From UBA7359 sp964523895 (GTDB lineage: Bacteria; Pseudomonadota; Gammaproteobacteria; Eutrophobiales; Eutrophobiaceae): 26,805 nucleotides of DNA. The stretch spans positions 1-26,805 of the forward strand of contig CAZGBJ010000031.1 in assembly GCA_964523895.1 (NCBI GenBank). The letters are read 5' to 3'. The position numbers were made by a program, and so were the translations under genes. Positions 1-7,333 of the stretch are shown here, piece after piece (within the stretch, counting starts at the first letter, position 1; every line of letters begins with the position of its first letter). The notes under the pieces are model-generated. The model was given only the letters and a program-made list of their open reading frames with translations. It was not told where the DNA came from and ran no database searches.

Positions 1-2
1 CT

Positions 3-38
3 CAATTGAAACAATGGGTTAAAGAGGAAATGGGCTAG
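3..38 (+). CDS. Possible 3' end of an upstream gene (partial)
   Basis: One plus-strand frame is open from the window edge and ends at a TAG at 36-38, giving a C-terminus that reads QLKQWVKEEMG. A charged tail that stops 25 bases before the end of the convergent cytochrome gene would fit a real gene end. Eleven residues are too few to identify a family, and the open frame could be chance. Confidence 0.3.
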   Translation, partial: QLKQWVKEEMG

Positions 39-63
39 TTATCTGGGACAGCCCCAAAAGTTT

Positions 64-855
64 TTATTGAGCTTGTCCCACCATGTAATCAACAGCGGCT
101 TTAACTTCATCATCAGTCAGAGCCGGGTTACTACCTCTGGCTGGCATCATACCCATATCGCCCGTAAAACCATTAATTGCATTTTCATATAAGGTATCGA
201 TACCTTTTTCTATACGACCCCCCCATGCAGCAGCGTCGCCCGTTTGTGGAATCATTGATGCCATAGCAGCAATGCCATGACAGTTTACGCAAAGACCTTT
301 ATAAACTGTTTCCCCAAGATCACCACTAGCTCCACTGTTAGCCGCCGCAGCGTCTCCACCTTCTGATGAAACCTGACTAATAATGTAATCAACCGCTGAT
401 TTTACTTCGTCATCGCTTAATGCTGGGTTACTGCCTTTAGCCGGCATCATTCCCATATCGCCTGTAAAGCCATTTATTGCATGGTCATATAAAGTATCAG
501 TACCTTTAGAAATACGTGTTTCCCAAGCGGCAGCATCGCCTGTTTGTGGAATCATAGACGCCATTGCAGGAATACCATGGCAATTTACGCAAAGTCCGTC
601 ATAAACAGTTTTACCATCAGTGCCTCCAGAAGAGGCATCGGTAACAGCTTCTTCCTCTACTTCTTCGCCAACAGCGGTGACTTCACCAACCGGAGCGGTT
701 ACTTCAGCAACTTGTGATGCGCGCATTTTTGCTTCTGTTTCATTGTCTGGCGTTACAATATGTGCCACAACGAAGAACACCACCATCATGGCGGCAATAA
801 ATCCGAGTGCTAATGAAAAATTCCTAAAAAATATTTTATCTTGTTCAATACTCAT
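64..855 (-). CDS. Membrane-anchored di-heme c-type cytochrome (cytochrome c5-like, duplicated domain)
   Basis: A 263-residue electron carrier held in the inner membrane by one N-terminal helix (about residues 15-33), facing the periplasm. An acidic, Ala/Val/Glu-rich linker (about 40-80) leads to two class I cytochrome c domains. Each has a CVNCH heme-attachment motif (Cys89-His93 and Cys189-His193) and a GMMPA segment (135-139 and 235-239) that should supply the methionine axial ligand. The two domains repeat with a period of exactly 100 residues and are identical at 65 of 80 positions compared, so the second heme domain arose by tandem duplication. The family includes cytochrome c5-like donors to terminal oxidases; the actual partner cannot be read from the neighbours. 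A convergent gene may end just beyond its 3' end. Confidence 0.88.
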   Translation of the reverse strand: MSIEQDKIFFRNFSLALGFIAAMMVVFFVVAHIVTPDNETEAKMRASQVAEVTAPVGEVTAVGEEVEEEAVTDASSGGTDGKTVYDGLCVNCHGIPAMASMIPQTGDAAAWETRISKGTDTLYDHAINGFTGDMGMMPAKGSNPALSDDEVKSAVDYIISQVSSEGGDAAAANSGASGDLGETVYKGLCVNCHGIAAMASMIPQTGDAAAWGGRIEKGIDTLYENAINGFTGDMGMMPARGSNPALTDDEVKAAVDYMVGQAQ

Positions 856-967
856 AACTCATCCCCAAGGTTAGTAGCAGTAGTGTCCTGAATTACCGGA
901 TTATTATATTTAAGGACTGAAGTATACCTTTTGTCCCTATCTGTGGAAACTCCGGGTATTTGTAATA

Positions 968-1813
968 TTAGACAGCTTCTTTTAACTGTGATGCAGGAAA
1001 TAATGATAAGGCTTCATCATAGAGCAATGCGGCTTCAGAACGAACATAATCGAAATCTAGATAATCCATATTTGATTGTTTAAGTGCCTCAAAATCAAGC
1101 ATATTTGGAAATTCTTTCTCATCCGGATGACATCGGCCGGCACAATAAATAATAGCCGCCTCCTGTTTATATTCATCTGCCATCTCAGGACAGTTTTGAT
1201 AGCGGACGCCGGAGACAATGGATTTGGGAATAGACCAGCTTTCAAGTAAATCTGCACCAAGTTCGCCAGATTCAAATCCAAAGGTTGAGCGTTCAAACAG
1301 ATAGAGCGGATAATCGGTTTTTTGGTGTTGAGATAACACTTTCCGCATTAATTTCGGCGCACGGATGCTCATTACCATATGACCAATATTAGATAATAGT
1401 CCAAGGGTAAATAATCTGTCGGGCTCGGGAATTTTCAGTTGAATAGCGCAGGACTTTGCTACTACCGCCTGCATAACAGAGTTTTGCCAGAATGCAGCAA
1501 CATCATAATTTACGCTGGAAAGGGAGCGAAATGCCTGTGAAACAGATGCGCTCAATACTGTGTCATGAACTGTATTTGAGCCTAGTATAGAAACGGCCCT
1601 TCTTATTGTGTCAATTTTTGATACCTGGCCATAAAAAGAACTATTTGCAACTTTTAACAGTCTGCTTGAAATCGCAGGGTCAAATGAAACGATATCAGCT
1701 AGTTCCCCCATACTAACATCAGGATCTTCAGTCGCTTCTTTAACTGCAATATAAATATCTGGCAGAGTAATTAAATTTGCTACATCAATCAGGTATTCTT
1801 GGGTATTAGACAC
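968..1813 (-). CDS. HDOD domain signalling protein
   Basis: A 281-residue cytoplasmic protein that is almost entirely one HDOD domain. This domain is a relative of the HD phosphohydrolases that has lost the metal-binding residues and is thought to act through protein contacts in signalling. Visible family features are the N-terminal LPDIY segment (17-21) and the DPAISSRLLKVANSSFYG region (45-62), followed by RRAVSILG. No GGDEF, EAL or receiver domain is attached, so it is a stand-alone HDOD protein. It is transcribed divergently from the amidotransferase, sharing a 114-base intergenic region. Its target cannot be inferred from context. Confidence 0.85.
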   Translation of the reverse strand: MSNTQEYLIDVANLITLPDIYIAVKEATEDPDVSMGELADIVSFDPAISSRLLKVANSSFYGQVSKIDTIRRAVSILGSNTVHDTVLSASVSQAFRSLSSVNYDVAAFWQNSVMQAVVAKSCAIQLKIPEPDRLFTLGLLSNIGHMVMSIRAPKLMRKVLSQHQKTDYPLYLFERSTFGFESGELGADLLESWSIPKSIVSGVRYQNCPEMADEYKQEAAIIYCAGRCHPDEKEFPNMLDFEALKQSNMDYLDFDYVRSEAALLYDEALSLFPASQLKEAV

Positions 1814-1927
1814 AGTGATACGCCTCCATCTTGATAGTATCGACCGATCCTGAAATATATTTAGCTATACAGGAATTGCGCCAATTATTTTGTACTATAT
1901 AAGTCATATGGTAAGTATCATTAAAAA

Positions 1928-2650
1928 ATGAACACTAAACGTATTCTTGTTTTTCAACATCTTGCTATCGAACATCCGGGTATTTTTCGAGATTTTTTTA
2001 AAGAAGATGGATTTGAATTGTTTACGGTTGAGCTTGATGAAGGTGAGTTGATACCGGACTTAATTGACTTTGATGCCTTGTGGGTGATGGGCGGGCCGAT
2101 GGATGTTTGGCAGGAAGATAGACATCCCTGGTTAGTCGAAGAAAAAGCGGCGATTAGAAAAGCAGTAAACGAATTAAAGATGCCCTATGTCGGCATTTGT
2201 CTCGGTCATCAGTTATTAGCAGATGCATTAGGCGGTGAAGTTGGCCCAGGTGATAAAACGGAAGTTGGTATTATGCAAATTAAAAAAACAGCCGCAGGTA
2301 AGCAGAGCCCTTTTTTGAATAACATACCGGACACAATGAATTGTTTGCAATGGCATGGTGCTGAAGTTAAAACAGAACCGGCAGGCATGGATGTTTTATC
2401 ATCTTCTGATGTTTGTGGTATCCAGTCTTTGTCGCTAGGAAGACAAGTGTTTTCAGCGCAGTATCATCAGGAGATTATTGCTTCAACCGTTTCCGATTGG
2501 AGTGACATTCCCGCCTATAAAAAAGCCCTGGAAAAAGCGATGGGTGATGACGCGACAGAAAAATTTGAAAAGCAGGCGCTTGAATATATGGGTGACTTCA
2601 ATAAAGCGGCCAGGCAATTTTATGATAACTGGAAGTCAATTGTTTTCTAA
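1928..2650 (+). CDS. Class I glutamine amidotransferase-like protein (GATase1)
   Basis: A 240-residue stand-alone class I glutamine amidotransferase of the GMP-synthase-like group. The expected nucleophile is Cys91 in GICLGHQ, with the His180/Glu182 pair of the triad in the QYHQE segment. The oxyanion region is MGGPMDVWQED. No synthetase domain is fused to it, so ammonia transfer to a partner, or hydrolysis of gamma-glutamyl compounds, are both open; some relatives act on gamma-glutamyl amides. I see no strong Shine-Dalgarno sequence before the ATG. The next gene is DUF1289 on the same strand, 41 bases downstream, and may be co-transcribed. The specific substrate is unknown. Confidence 0.85.
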   Translation: MNTKRILVFQHLAIEHPGIFRDFFKEDGFELFTVELDEGELIPDLIDFDALWVMGGPMDVWQEDRHPWLVEEKAAIRKAVNELKMPYVGICLGHQLLADALGGEVGPGDKTEVGIMQIKKTAAGKQSPFLNNIPDTMNCLQWHGAEVKTEPAGMDVLSSSDVCGIQSLSLGRQVFSAQYHQEIIASTVSDWSDIPAYKKALEKAMGDDATEKFEKQALEYMGDFNKAARQFYDNWKSIVF

Positions 2651-2691
2651 AACACACATTTCCAGGTATCACGGGTATATGCAAAGCCAAA

Positions 2692-2913
2692 ATGACTAAT
2701 GATATGAATCGCATCCCATCACCTTGTGTGAGGAACTGTTGTCTAGATGAAAACGATATTTGTTTAGGCTGTTTTCGAAGCGTGTCAGAAATTGTTGCCT
2801 GGGGACAAGCCAGCAATAAAAAACGAAAGACAATTTTGTTTAATTCCAGAAATCGAGCTAAAAACAGTAAGCATAGTTTTTCGCAGAATCAGTTTTTGTC
2901 AAAACTGCGTTAG
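2692..2913 (+). CDS. DUF1289 family small Cys-rich protein
   Basis: A 73-residue protein of the DUF1289 family, recognised from the N-terminal SPCVRNCCLDENDICLGC stretch followed by FRSVSEIVAW. The conserved cysteines (CxxxCC and CxxC) suggest a metal or Fe-S site, but no function is established. The basic, Ser/Asn-rich C-terminal tail is variable in this family. An alternative start at 2704 would remove four residues. The gene ends two bases before the end of convergent purE, and a hairpin lies over its last codons. Confidence 0.82.
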   Translation: MTNDMNRIPSPCVRNCCLDENDICLGCFRSVSEIVAWGQASNKKRKTILFNSRNRAKNSKHSFSQNQFLSKLR

Positions 2914-2920
2914 AATTATT
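2890..2920. terminator. Candidate convergent terminator between DUF1289 gene and purE
   Basis: A perfect inverted repeat, CAGTTTT-TGTC-AAAACTG (2890-2907), lies in the last codons of the DUF1289 gene. It is followed on the plus strand by a T-run starting around 2919, about 11 bases away, which is long for a classical intrinsic terminator. It may still stop transcription or stabilise 3' ends where two genes converge with a two-base gap. Confidence 0.35.
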
Positions 2921-3425
2921 TTTTTAATGTTTTATTTAAAGACTTATCTTTATTACGTGATCCGATAGCAAGTTCTTTTTTATAGTCGATCAATTTACTC
3001 ATTATTTTTGCATTACTCGTTGCTAATATTTCAACCGCTAATAGCCCTGCGTTTTTGCCAGCGCCGATAGCAACAGTTGCGACAGGAACGCCACCAGGCA
3101 TTTGCACAATTGATAATAATGAATCCATGCCATTTAATGCGTCAGTTTTAACAGGAACACCGATGACAGGTAAAGGTGTCTGGCTAGCGACCATGCCTGG
3201 TAAATGTGCAGCGCCACCAGCTGCTGCAATAATTACTTTTAAACCTTTTTTATAGGCATTTTTTGCATAGCGGGACATATCGTCCGGGGTACGATGTGCG
3301 GAAACAACATGCACTTCATAAGGAACAAAAAAGTCGCTGCAAATATTTGCTGCTGCTTCTAATGTTGGCCAGTCAGAATCACTGCCCATGATAATGCCTA
3401 CTAATGGCTTTTTTTGAGATTTCAT
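2916..3425 (-). CDS. purE: N5-carboxyaminoimidazole ribonucleotide mutase PurE
   Basis: Converts N5-CAIR to CAIR in de novo purine synthesis, using the product of PurK. With the start at 3425 it has 169 residues, normal for class I PurE. The substrate-binding GSDSD (14-18) and SAHRTP (42-47) motifs are present, followed by the AAGGAAHLPGM loop. I chose this start because its ATG overlaps the purK stop as ATGA, the usual arrangement for coupled translation; an in-frame ATG at 3449 lies inside purK and would add eight untypical residues. The C-terminal tail is lysine-rich. Confidence 0.95.
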   Translation of the reverse strand: MKSQKKPLVGIIMGSDSDWPTLEAAANICSDFFVPYEVHVVSAHRTPDDMSRYAKNAYKKGLKVIIAAAGGAAHLPGMVASQTPLPVIGVPVKTDALNGMDSLLSIVQMPGGVPVATVAIGAGKNAGLLAVEILATSNAKIMSKLIDYKKELAIGSRNKDKSLNKTLKK

Positions 3426-4609
3426 TTTTGTGCTCCGAAACGAATGCATTTAGCTGCGCTATTTGCAATTTCTTCTGCTTCCTCGATTGTCTCACCTAAT
3501 GCGGTGATGTGTCCCATTTTACGTCCAATATTTGTTATTGCCTTTCCATAGACGTGAATATGTGCGCCGTCTACTTCCAATGCTTCAGCAATTCCGACTG
3601 GATAGCCGCTGCCCTGTTCTTCACCTAACATATTAATCATGACTGCTGCAGGGGCAACCATTTTTGTAGAACCCAATGGCATGCCTAATATAGCGCGAAC
3701 ATGATTTTCAAATTGTGAACATTCACAAGATTCAATCGTATAGTGACCTGAATTATGTACTCTCGGCGCCATTTCATTAAGAATAATATGATTGTCCTCA
3801 GTGAGAAACATTTCAACACCAATGGAGCCAACACCATTGATAGTTGTAACAGCTTTACGTGCCAGCGCTGTTGCCTCATGAACAATTTCATTATTAATAC
3901 GAGCAGGTGCGCGAACAATGTGACATATATGATCTTTCTGTACAGATTCTACGACAGGGTAGTTGACCATTTCGCCATCCGTCCCTCGAGTTACCATTAC
4001 TGCTAATTCACCGGTGAAATTACAAAAACCTTCAACATATAGTTCTCGATTATTGCCATCCAGTTTTGCCCATGCACTATCAATATCAGTTGCTGAATGG
4101 AGTGTGGCATTACCTTTGCCATCATAACCATTACGTCTGGCTTTTAAGACCAGAGGCCACCCCAGTTTTTCTGCTTGTAGTTCGATTTCTTTCGGTGAAG
4201 TAACTGCGGCGAAGGGCGTTACTGTTATTCCCGCATCACTCAACGCTTGTTTCTGAATTAGTTTATCCTGAACTATGCCGATAGTGGCAGAACTCGGATA
4301 TAAATGGTGCCCAGCATCTTCAACCGCTTTTAAGGCGTGTGCGTCGACAAATTCATTTTCCAGAGAAACAACATCAACTTTGTCGGCAAGCTTAAGTAAG
4401 TTAGCTGAATCATCCCAGTCACCATAGAAAATATCCGCAGCAAGGCAAGACGCAGGTGTGTTCTCAGTTTTTTCCAGAATGACAACTTCGCAACCAAGTT
4501 CCATCGCAGGGAGCGCCGTCATTTTTGCGAGCTGGCCACCACCGACAATTCCTATTCGATGTCCACTGGCGATATGCTTGTTTCCGGCTTTATTTTGAGT
4601 GTTTGCCAT
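3422..4609 (-). CDS. purK: N5-carboxyaminoimidazole ribonucleotide synthase PurK
   Basis: ATP-grasp enzyme that carboxylates AIR to N5-CAIR using ATP and bicarbonate, the step before PurE. The protein has 395 residues. The N-terminal dinucleotide-like fold starts at IGIVGGGQLAKM (GGGQL at 23-27). The ATP-grasp core contains PLVLKARRNGYDGKGN, and the ligand region EMAPRVHNSGHYTIE is characteristic of PurK. The first 15 or so residues are a polar extension beyond the usual start. It forms a two-gene operon with purE through a four-base overlap. It is divergent from the pqqA unit, and the 349-base gap between them must hold both promoters. Confidence 0.95.
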   Translation of the reverse strand: MANTQNKAGNKHIASGHRIGIVGGGQLAKMTALPAMELGCEVVILEKTENTPASCLAADIFYGDWDDSANLLKLADKVDVVSLENEFVDAHALKAVEDAGHHLYPSSATIGIVQDKLIQKQALSDAGITVTPFAAVTSPKEIELQAEKLGWPLVLKARRNGYDGKGNATLHSATDIDSAWAKLDGNNRELYVEGFCNFTGELAVMVTRGTDGEMVNYPVVESVQKDHICHIVRAPARINNEIVHEATALARKAVTTINGVGSIGVEMFLTEDNHIILNEMAPRVHNSGHYTIESCECSQFENHVRAILGMPLGSTKMVAPAAVMINMLGEEQGSGYPVGIAEALEVDGAHIHVYGKAITNIGRKMGHITALGETIEEAEEIANSAAKCIRFGAQK

Positions 4610-4699
4610 GCGTGATTATATTAGCATTTGTAAAAAAGTCGGCGAATTTAGCATAAACACAGGCTTAAATCTGTAGTTACGTCATAAGCAATTAAAAAT

Positions 4700-4742
4700 A
4701 ATATTCGTATAATAAGCATGAATCATATCTAGTATGAATATT
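4700..4742. repeat. Imperfect inverted repeat in the purK-pqqA gap
   Basis: AATATTCGTA (4700-4709) pairs with TATGAATATT (4733-4742), 9 of 10 positions complementary across 23 bases. It abuts the TTGGTT array and could be a separate operator for either divergent unit, or simply an AT-rich coincidence. Confidence 0.3.
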
Positions 4743-4786
4743 GGTTTGTGCATATAGATTGGTTATTAGCAACCAAATAATTGGTT
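4741..4786. promoter_or_regulatory. TTGGTT repeat array: candidate upstream activator site
   Basis: The hexamer TTGGTT occurs three times (4741-4746, 4759-4764, 4781-4786). The middle copy forms a perfect inverted repeat with AACCAA (4759-4776, six-base spacer). The centre lies roughly 140 bases upstream of the start site predicted from the sigma-54 promoter, the distance at which enhancer-binding activators normally bind. That it binds such an activator is inference; no activator gene is present in the window. Confidence 0.5.
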
Positions 4787-4881
4787 TTTAACAGCCACAT
4801 ATCCAATAAATTGAGCTTAGGGGAAACCGCGATTAATCCGTAACATACTGATTTAAATAATAATAATAATTTTTATAGAGA

Positions 4882-4898
4882 TTGGCACGTGACCTGCA
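4882..4898 (+). promoter_or_regulatory. Candidate sigma-54 (RpoN) promoter of the pqqA pair
   Basis: TTGGCACGTGACCTGCA matches the -24/-12 consensus TGGCACG-N4-TTGC, with the invariant GG (4884-4885) and GC (4896-4897) separated by exactly ten bases. The only deviation in the core is CTGC for TTGC. Transcription would start near 4909, about 50 bases before the first pqqA start codon. Such promoters require an ATP-driven enhancer-binding protein, so expression should be tightly conditional. Confidence 0.65.
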
Positions 4899-4958
4899 CT
4901 ATTGATATCAGTAATAAAATTTAACCCTAACAAATTAATTAATATGAGGATTACGACA

Positions 4959-5033
4959 ATGAAATGGGAAACACCTGAATATAGCGACATCCGTTTTGGT
5001 TTTGAAGTCACAATGTACATTAACAACAAATAA
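4959..5033 (+). CDS. pqqA: PQQ precursor peptide PqqA (copy 1)
   Basis: A 24-residue open frame starting MKWETPEY and ending GFEVTMYINNK. This is the PqqA signature: the Glu16 and Tyr20 of the EVTMY motif are the two residues that PqqE/PqqD cross-link and from which pyrroloquinoline quinone is carved. Length and the DIRFGFEVTMY core match known PqqA peptides of 23-29 residues. A GAGGA Shine-Dalgarno (4946-4950) sits eight bases before the ATG. It is the first of two copies and lies behind a sigma-54 type promoter. pqqB, C, D and E are absent from the window, so this is an orphan precursor locus. It is too short for routine gene callers. Confidence 0.9.
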   Translation: MKWETPEYSDIRFGFEVTMYINNK

Positions 5034-5082
5034 GACTTTTTAAATCAGTAATAACAATTAACTTAATACGAGGATTACGACA

Positions 5083-5157
5083 ATGAAATGGGAAACTCCT
5101 GAATATAACGACATCCGTTTTGGTTTTGAAGTCACGATGTACATCAACAACAAGTAA
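5083..5157 (+). CDS. pqqA: PQQ precursor peptide PqqA (copy 2)
   Basis: Second 24-residue PqqA, identical to copy 1 except Asn for Ser at position 9. The DNA differs at only a few, mostly synonymous, positions. The cross-linked pair Glu16/Tyr20 is intact. The ribosome-binding segment GAGGATTACGACA before its ATG is identical to that of copy 1. The 49-base spacer contains no separate promoter that I recognise, so both copies are probably made from one message ending at the hairpin at 5178-5206. Preservation of the peptide with synonymous differences suggests that both copies are selected. Confidence 0.9.
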   Translation: MKWETPEYNDIRFGFEVTMYINNK

Positions 5158-5177
5158 GACTTCCTTCTCGAAATGAT

Positions 5178-5206
5178 AAAAAGGGACCGTAAGGTCCCTT
5201 TTTTTA
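5178..5206 (+). terminator. Rho-independent terminator after the pqqA pair
   Basis: GGGACC (5183-5188), loop GTAA, GGTCCC (5193-5198), flanked by A5 and followed by T7. This is a strong, textbook intrinsic terminator 20 bases after the second pqqA stop. It shows that the transcript carries only the two precursor genes and does not run on to other pqq genes. Confidence 0.9.
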
Positions 5207-5480
5207 TTTACAGGGACGTAATGTATACCGGTTTTGCAGGAGCAAAAAACCGGTGATTTACAGGATGTACTGTCAGAAATCATGTTCCTTACGATTTCTA
5301 AGTATCTGCATCCATGCAGGCAATGTCGCGAGCGCATGGGCAAGGGTTGTTCCCGACAATCCTATTGCATTTCCTCCATCCATGGAGGTCATGCACAAGA
5401 GCGACGTTTTTCGGATCTGCAATCCAGTAAGCAATAGCAGGTACTTTGGGTTACATCTGTAATAGGTTTGTGAGCGACAG
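5207..5480. other. Gene-free stretch with several short palindromes
   Basis: Open frames here are short, overlap on both strands and resemble no family. The stretch contains an imperfect hairpin ACCGGTTTTGC-AGGA-GCAAAAAACCGGT (5227-5254, two extra A in one arm). It also contains the palindromes CTGCATCCATGCAG (5306-5319) and CCTCCATCCATGGAGG (5373-5388), which share an ATCCAT core. Such mosaics resemble dispersed intergenic repeats or decayed miniature elements, but I see no flanking terminal inverted repeats or target duplication. Confidence 0.35.
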
Positions 5481-5481
5481 C

Positions 5482-7233
5482 TTACATTAGGTGCAATTGG
5501 TCTTCACTAATACAACAATTACGGCCACTGTCTTTCGCTTTATACAGTGCTCTATCTGCCCTTTTAAATACCGTGTCCAGATTATCTTTGCCCTTGACCT
5601 CAGCAAGACCGCAGGAAATAGTGATACCCACGTTTTGCTCTCCATATTGAAAACTACAATGTTCGATGCTTTCCCTTATTGTTTCAGCGACAGTAATCGC
5701 TGCAGACAAATCTGTTTCCGGTAATATTAAAGCAAATTCTTCTCCACCATAACGACAAAAGAAGTCGCTTTTTCTTACCTTTGACGCACACTTCTCAGCG
5801 ACGGTTCGCAACACAATATCTCCCGCCTTATGGCCATAAGTGTCATTTACATTTTTGAATTTATCAATATCAACCAGACAAACGGTTAACTTGTTATTGT
5901 AGCGTTGCCAACGTTTAAACTCTTGATCCATGCGTTCATCAAACGCCATGCGATTTGGTATGCCTGTCAGAGCATCGTTGTATGCCTTCTTTCTTTCTGT
6001 TTCAATGCATTGTCTGAGCTTCTCTGTCTCGCCTTCCATATCGCTAAGACGTTCAACCAGTTCTTTATGGTGGTTGTCCGACTGTTTTTTTCGGCTCTGC
6101 TCAACATTGATGAATTGATCCATATTATTTTGTAATACCTCAATCCGGGTATCGATTGTTTTCTTAATATCTTCAATCGTTTCGGCATCATCAACGCCTG
6201 TTTTGATTAATTCTATTTGTTTTTCCATCTCGGAGTTTAACGTTACAGAGTTAGAAAACGACTCGTTTTCAATAATTTCAATATCTGCTATCTGTAACGT
6301 TATTTCGTTTAACTGGTTAGTTACTTTTTTCAAAAAACTTTCAGTCTCTTTTAATTCAGACTGAATTTCCATGTAAGCATTACTTATTGTTAGTGCTATG
6401 CGGCGTAATAAATTACCGGTGTCTGTGCCCTCTTCACGTTCTTCTAGTTGTTGTTTTAGCGTGTCGAGTTTAGCTTGTGACTTTCCTGGGATCGTTATCC
6501 AGTCAAGCAAGGTAAGCAGATTTTCTACATTAGGTTCATTTTCGGAATTAACTATAGATGGTGTAGATTTATTGCTGTCGGAGGTGCCCGCTTGGGTATT
6601 TATACTTTCAATACATAACTTAATCGTTTTTAATTTTTCCTGTTCGCTGTTTAGAGCAATTGATTTTTTGCACAATGCAGCAAGCGATGGGTCTGTATTC
6701 GGGTTCTCGGAAAGTTTTTTAAGGAAGACCTTGAACGCATCAGGTTTTTGTTTATCTTTAGCTGATGATTTATTTATGTTTGCGATAATCTCGTTAATTG
6801 ACTTCAATTGGGAAGCTGGTTTAACGGACTCATCTTTTAAGTCATTACTAATTTCACGTGCCGCACCTGAGTACTGATTAAATTGGTTATTATCGGATAA
6901 TAGTTGAACCACATTAGTGATTAGAAAATTGGTTCTTGATGAATCGGTATCTTTTTCTTTTTTATGCTGCAGTATGGCCTGAAATAACTGATCAATTTCC
7001 TTTTGTGGTATGTTATCACTGGACTGTTTTAGAGCTTCTTTAAGATCAAGTAGCTTCTTGTCAAGAATGTCGTTCGAACCTTGAAAGGCAAAGGTGAGTT
7101 TTAATATCGCTTTTAATATATCTTGCTGTTGCTGTCCCCAATCCTTTTCTTTTATGTCTAACTCTTTTAAGGTTTGAACGTATTGTTTCTTCCAGTCTGT
7201 TTCTGAATTAGAAGTATTCTCTTGTGGCAGCAT
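5482..7233 (-). CDS. GGDEF diguanylate cyclase, DgcP-like
   Basis: A 583-residue cytoplasmic protein that should make cyclic di-GMP from two GTP. The C-terminal GGDEF domain (about 415-575) has the active-site motif GGEEF (496-500), the DxDxFKxxND segment around 455-464, and an inhibitory I-site RKSD (487-490) exactly five residues upstream, so product feedback is expected. Residues 1-410 contain no transmembrane segment and are helical and coiled-coil rich. Position next to dsbA, cytochrome c4 and engB matches Pseudomonas DgcP, whose N-terminal region interacts with the polar protein FimV; orthology is inferred from synteny and architecture. It lies downstream of dsbA on the same strand with a hairpin between them. 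Catalytic function is well supported, localisation is not. Confidence 0.9.
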   Translation of the reverse strand: MLPQENTSNSETDWKKQYVQTLKELDIKEKDWGQQQQDILKAILKLTFAFQGSNDILDKKLLDLKEALKQSSDNIPQKEIDQLFQAILQHKKEKDTDSSRTNFLITNVVQLLSDNNQFNQYSGAAREISNDLKDESVKPASQLKSINEIIANINKSSAKDKQKPDAFKVFLKKLSENPNTDPSLAALCKKSIALNSEQEKLKTIKLCIESINTQAGTSDSNKSTPSIVNSENEPNVENLLTLLDWITIPGKSQAKLDTLKQQLEEREEGTDTGNLLRRIALTISNAYMEIQSELKETESFLKKVTNQLNEITLQIADIEIIENESFSNSVTLNSEMEKQIELIKTGVDDAETIEDIKKTIDTRIEVLQNNMDQFINVEQSRKKQSDNHHKELVERLSDMEGETEKLRQCIETERKKAYNDALTGIPNRMAFDERMDQEFKRWQRYNNKLTVCLVDIDKFKNVNDTYGHKAGDIVLRTVAEKCASKVRKSDFFCRYGGEEFALILPETDLSAAITVAETIRESIEHCSFQYGEQNVGITISCGLAEVKGKDNLDTVFKRADRALYKAKDSGRNCCISEDQLHLM

Positions 7234-7285
7234 CGATTACGCACCTGGTAATTAAAAATCATGGTGCAGGCACTGCGATTATGGT

Positions 7286-7318
7286 GTTACTCCTGTCAAA
7301 TTTATTGGCAGGAGTAAC
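7286..7318. repeat. Perfect 10-bp stem-loop between dsbA and the cyclase gene
   Basis: GTTACTCCTG (7286-7295) and CAGGAGTAAC (7309-7318) are perfectly complementary. The inner CAA/TTG can extend pairing after a mismatch. No T-run follows on either strand, so it is not a classical terminator. As RNA on the minus strand it would sit between the dsbA stop and the cyclase start and could protect the dsbA mRNA or tune downstream expression; as DNA it could be an operator. Confidence 0.6.
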
Positions 7319-7333
7319 TGATGATTGAATCTC

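Noticed and set aside
5020..5343. Minus-strand 107-codon open frame over the pqqA pair
   Set aside because: It runs antisense through pqqA copy 2 and the terminator, has no family resemblance and no ribosome-binding site.
5234..5462. Two overlapping plus-strand open frames after the pqqA terminator
   Set aside because: Short, mutually overlapping, Cys/His-rich without motif order, and lying over palindromes; no sign of coding.
6398..6877. Plus-strand 159-codon open frame
   Set aside because: Antisense to the helical region of the diguanylate cyclase; low-complexity Ser/Phe composition is what a reversed coiled coil gives.
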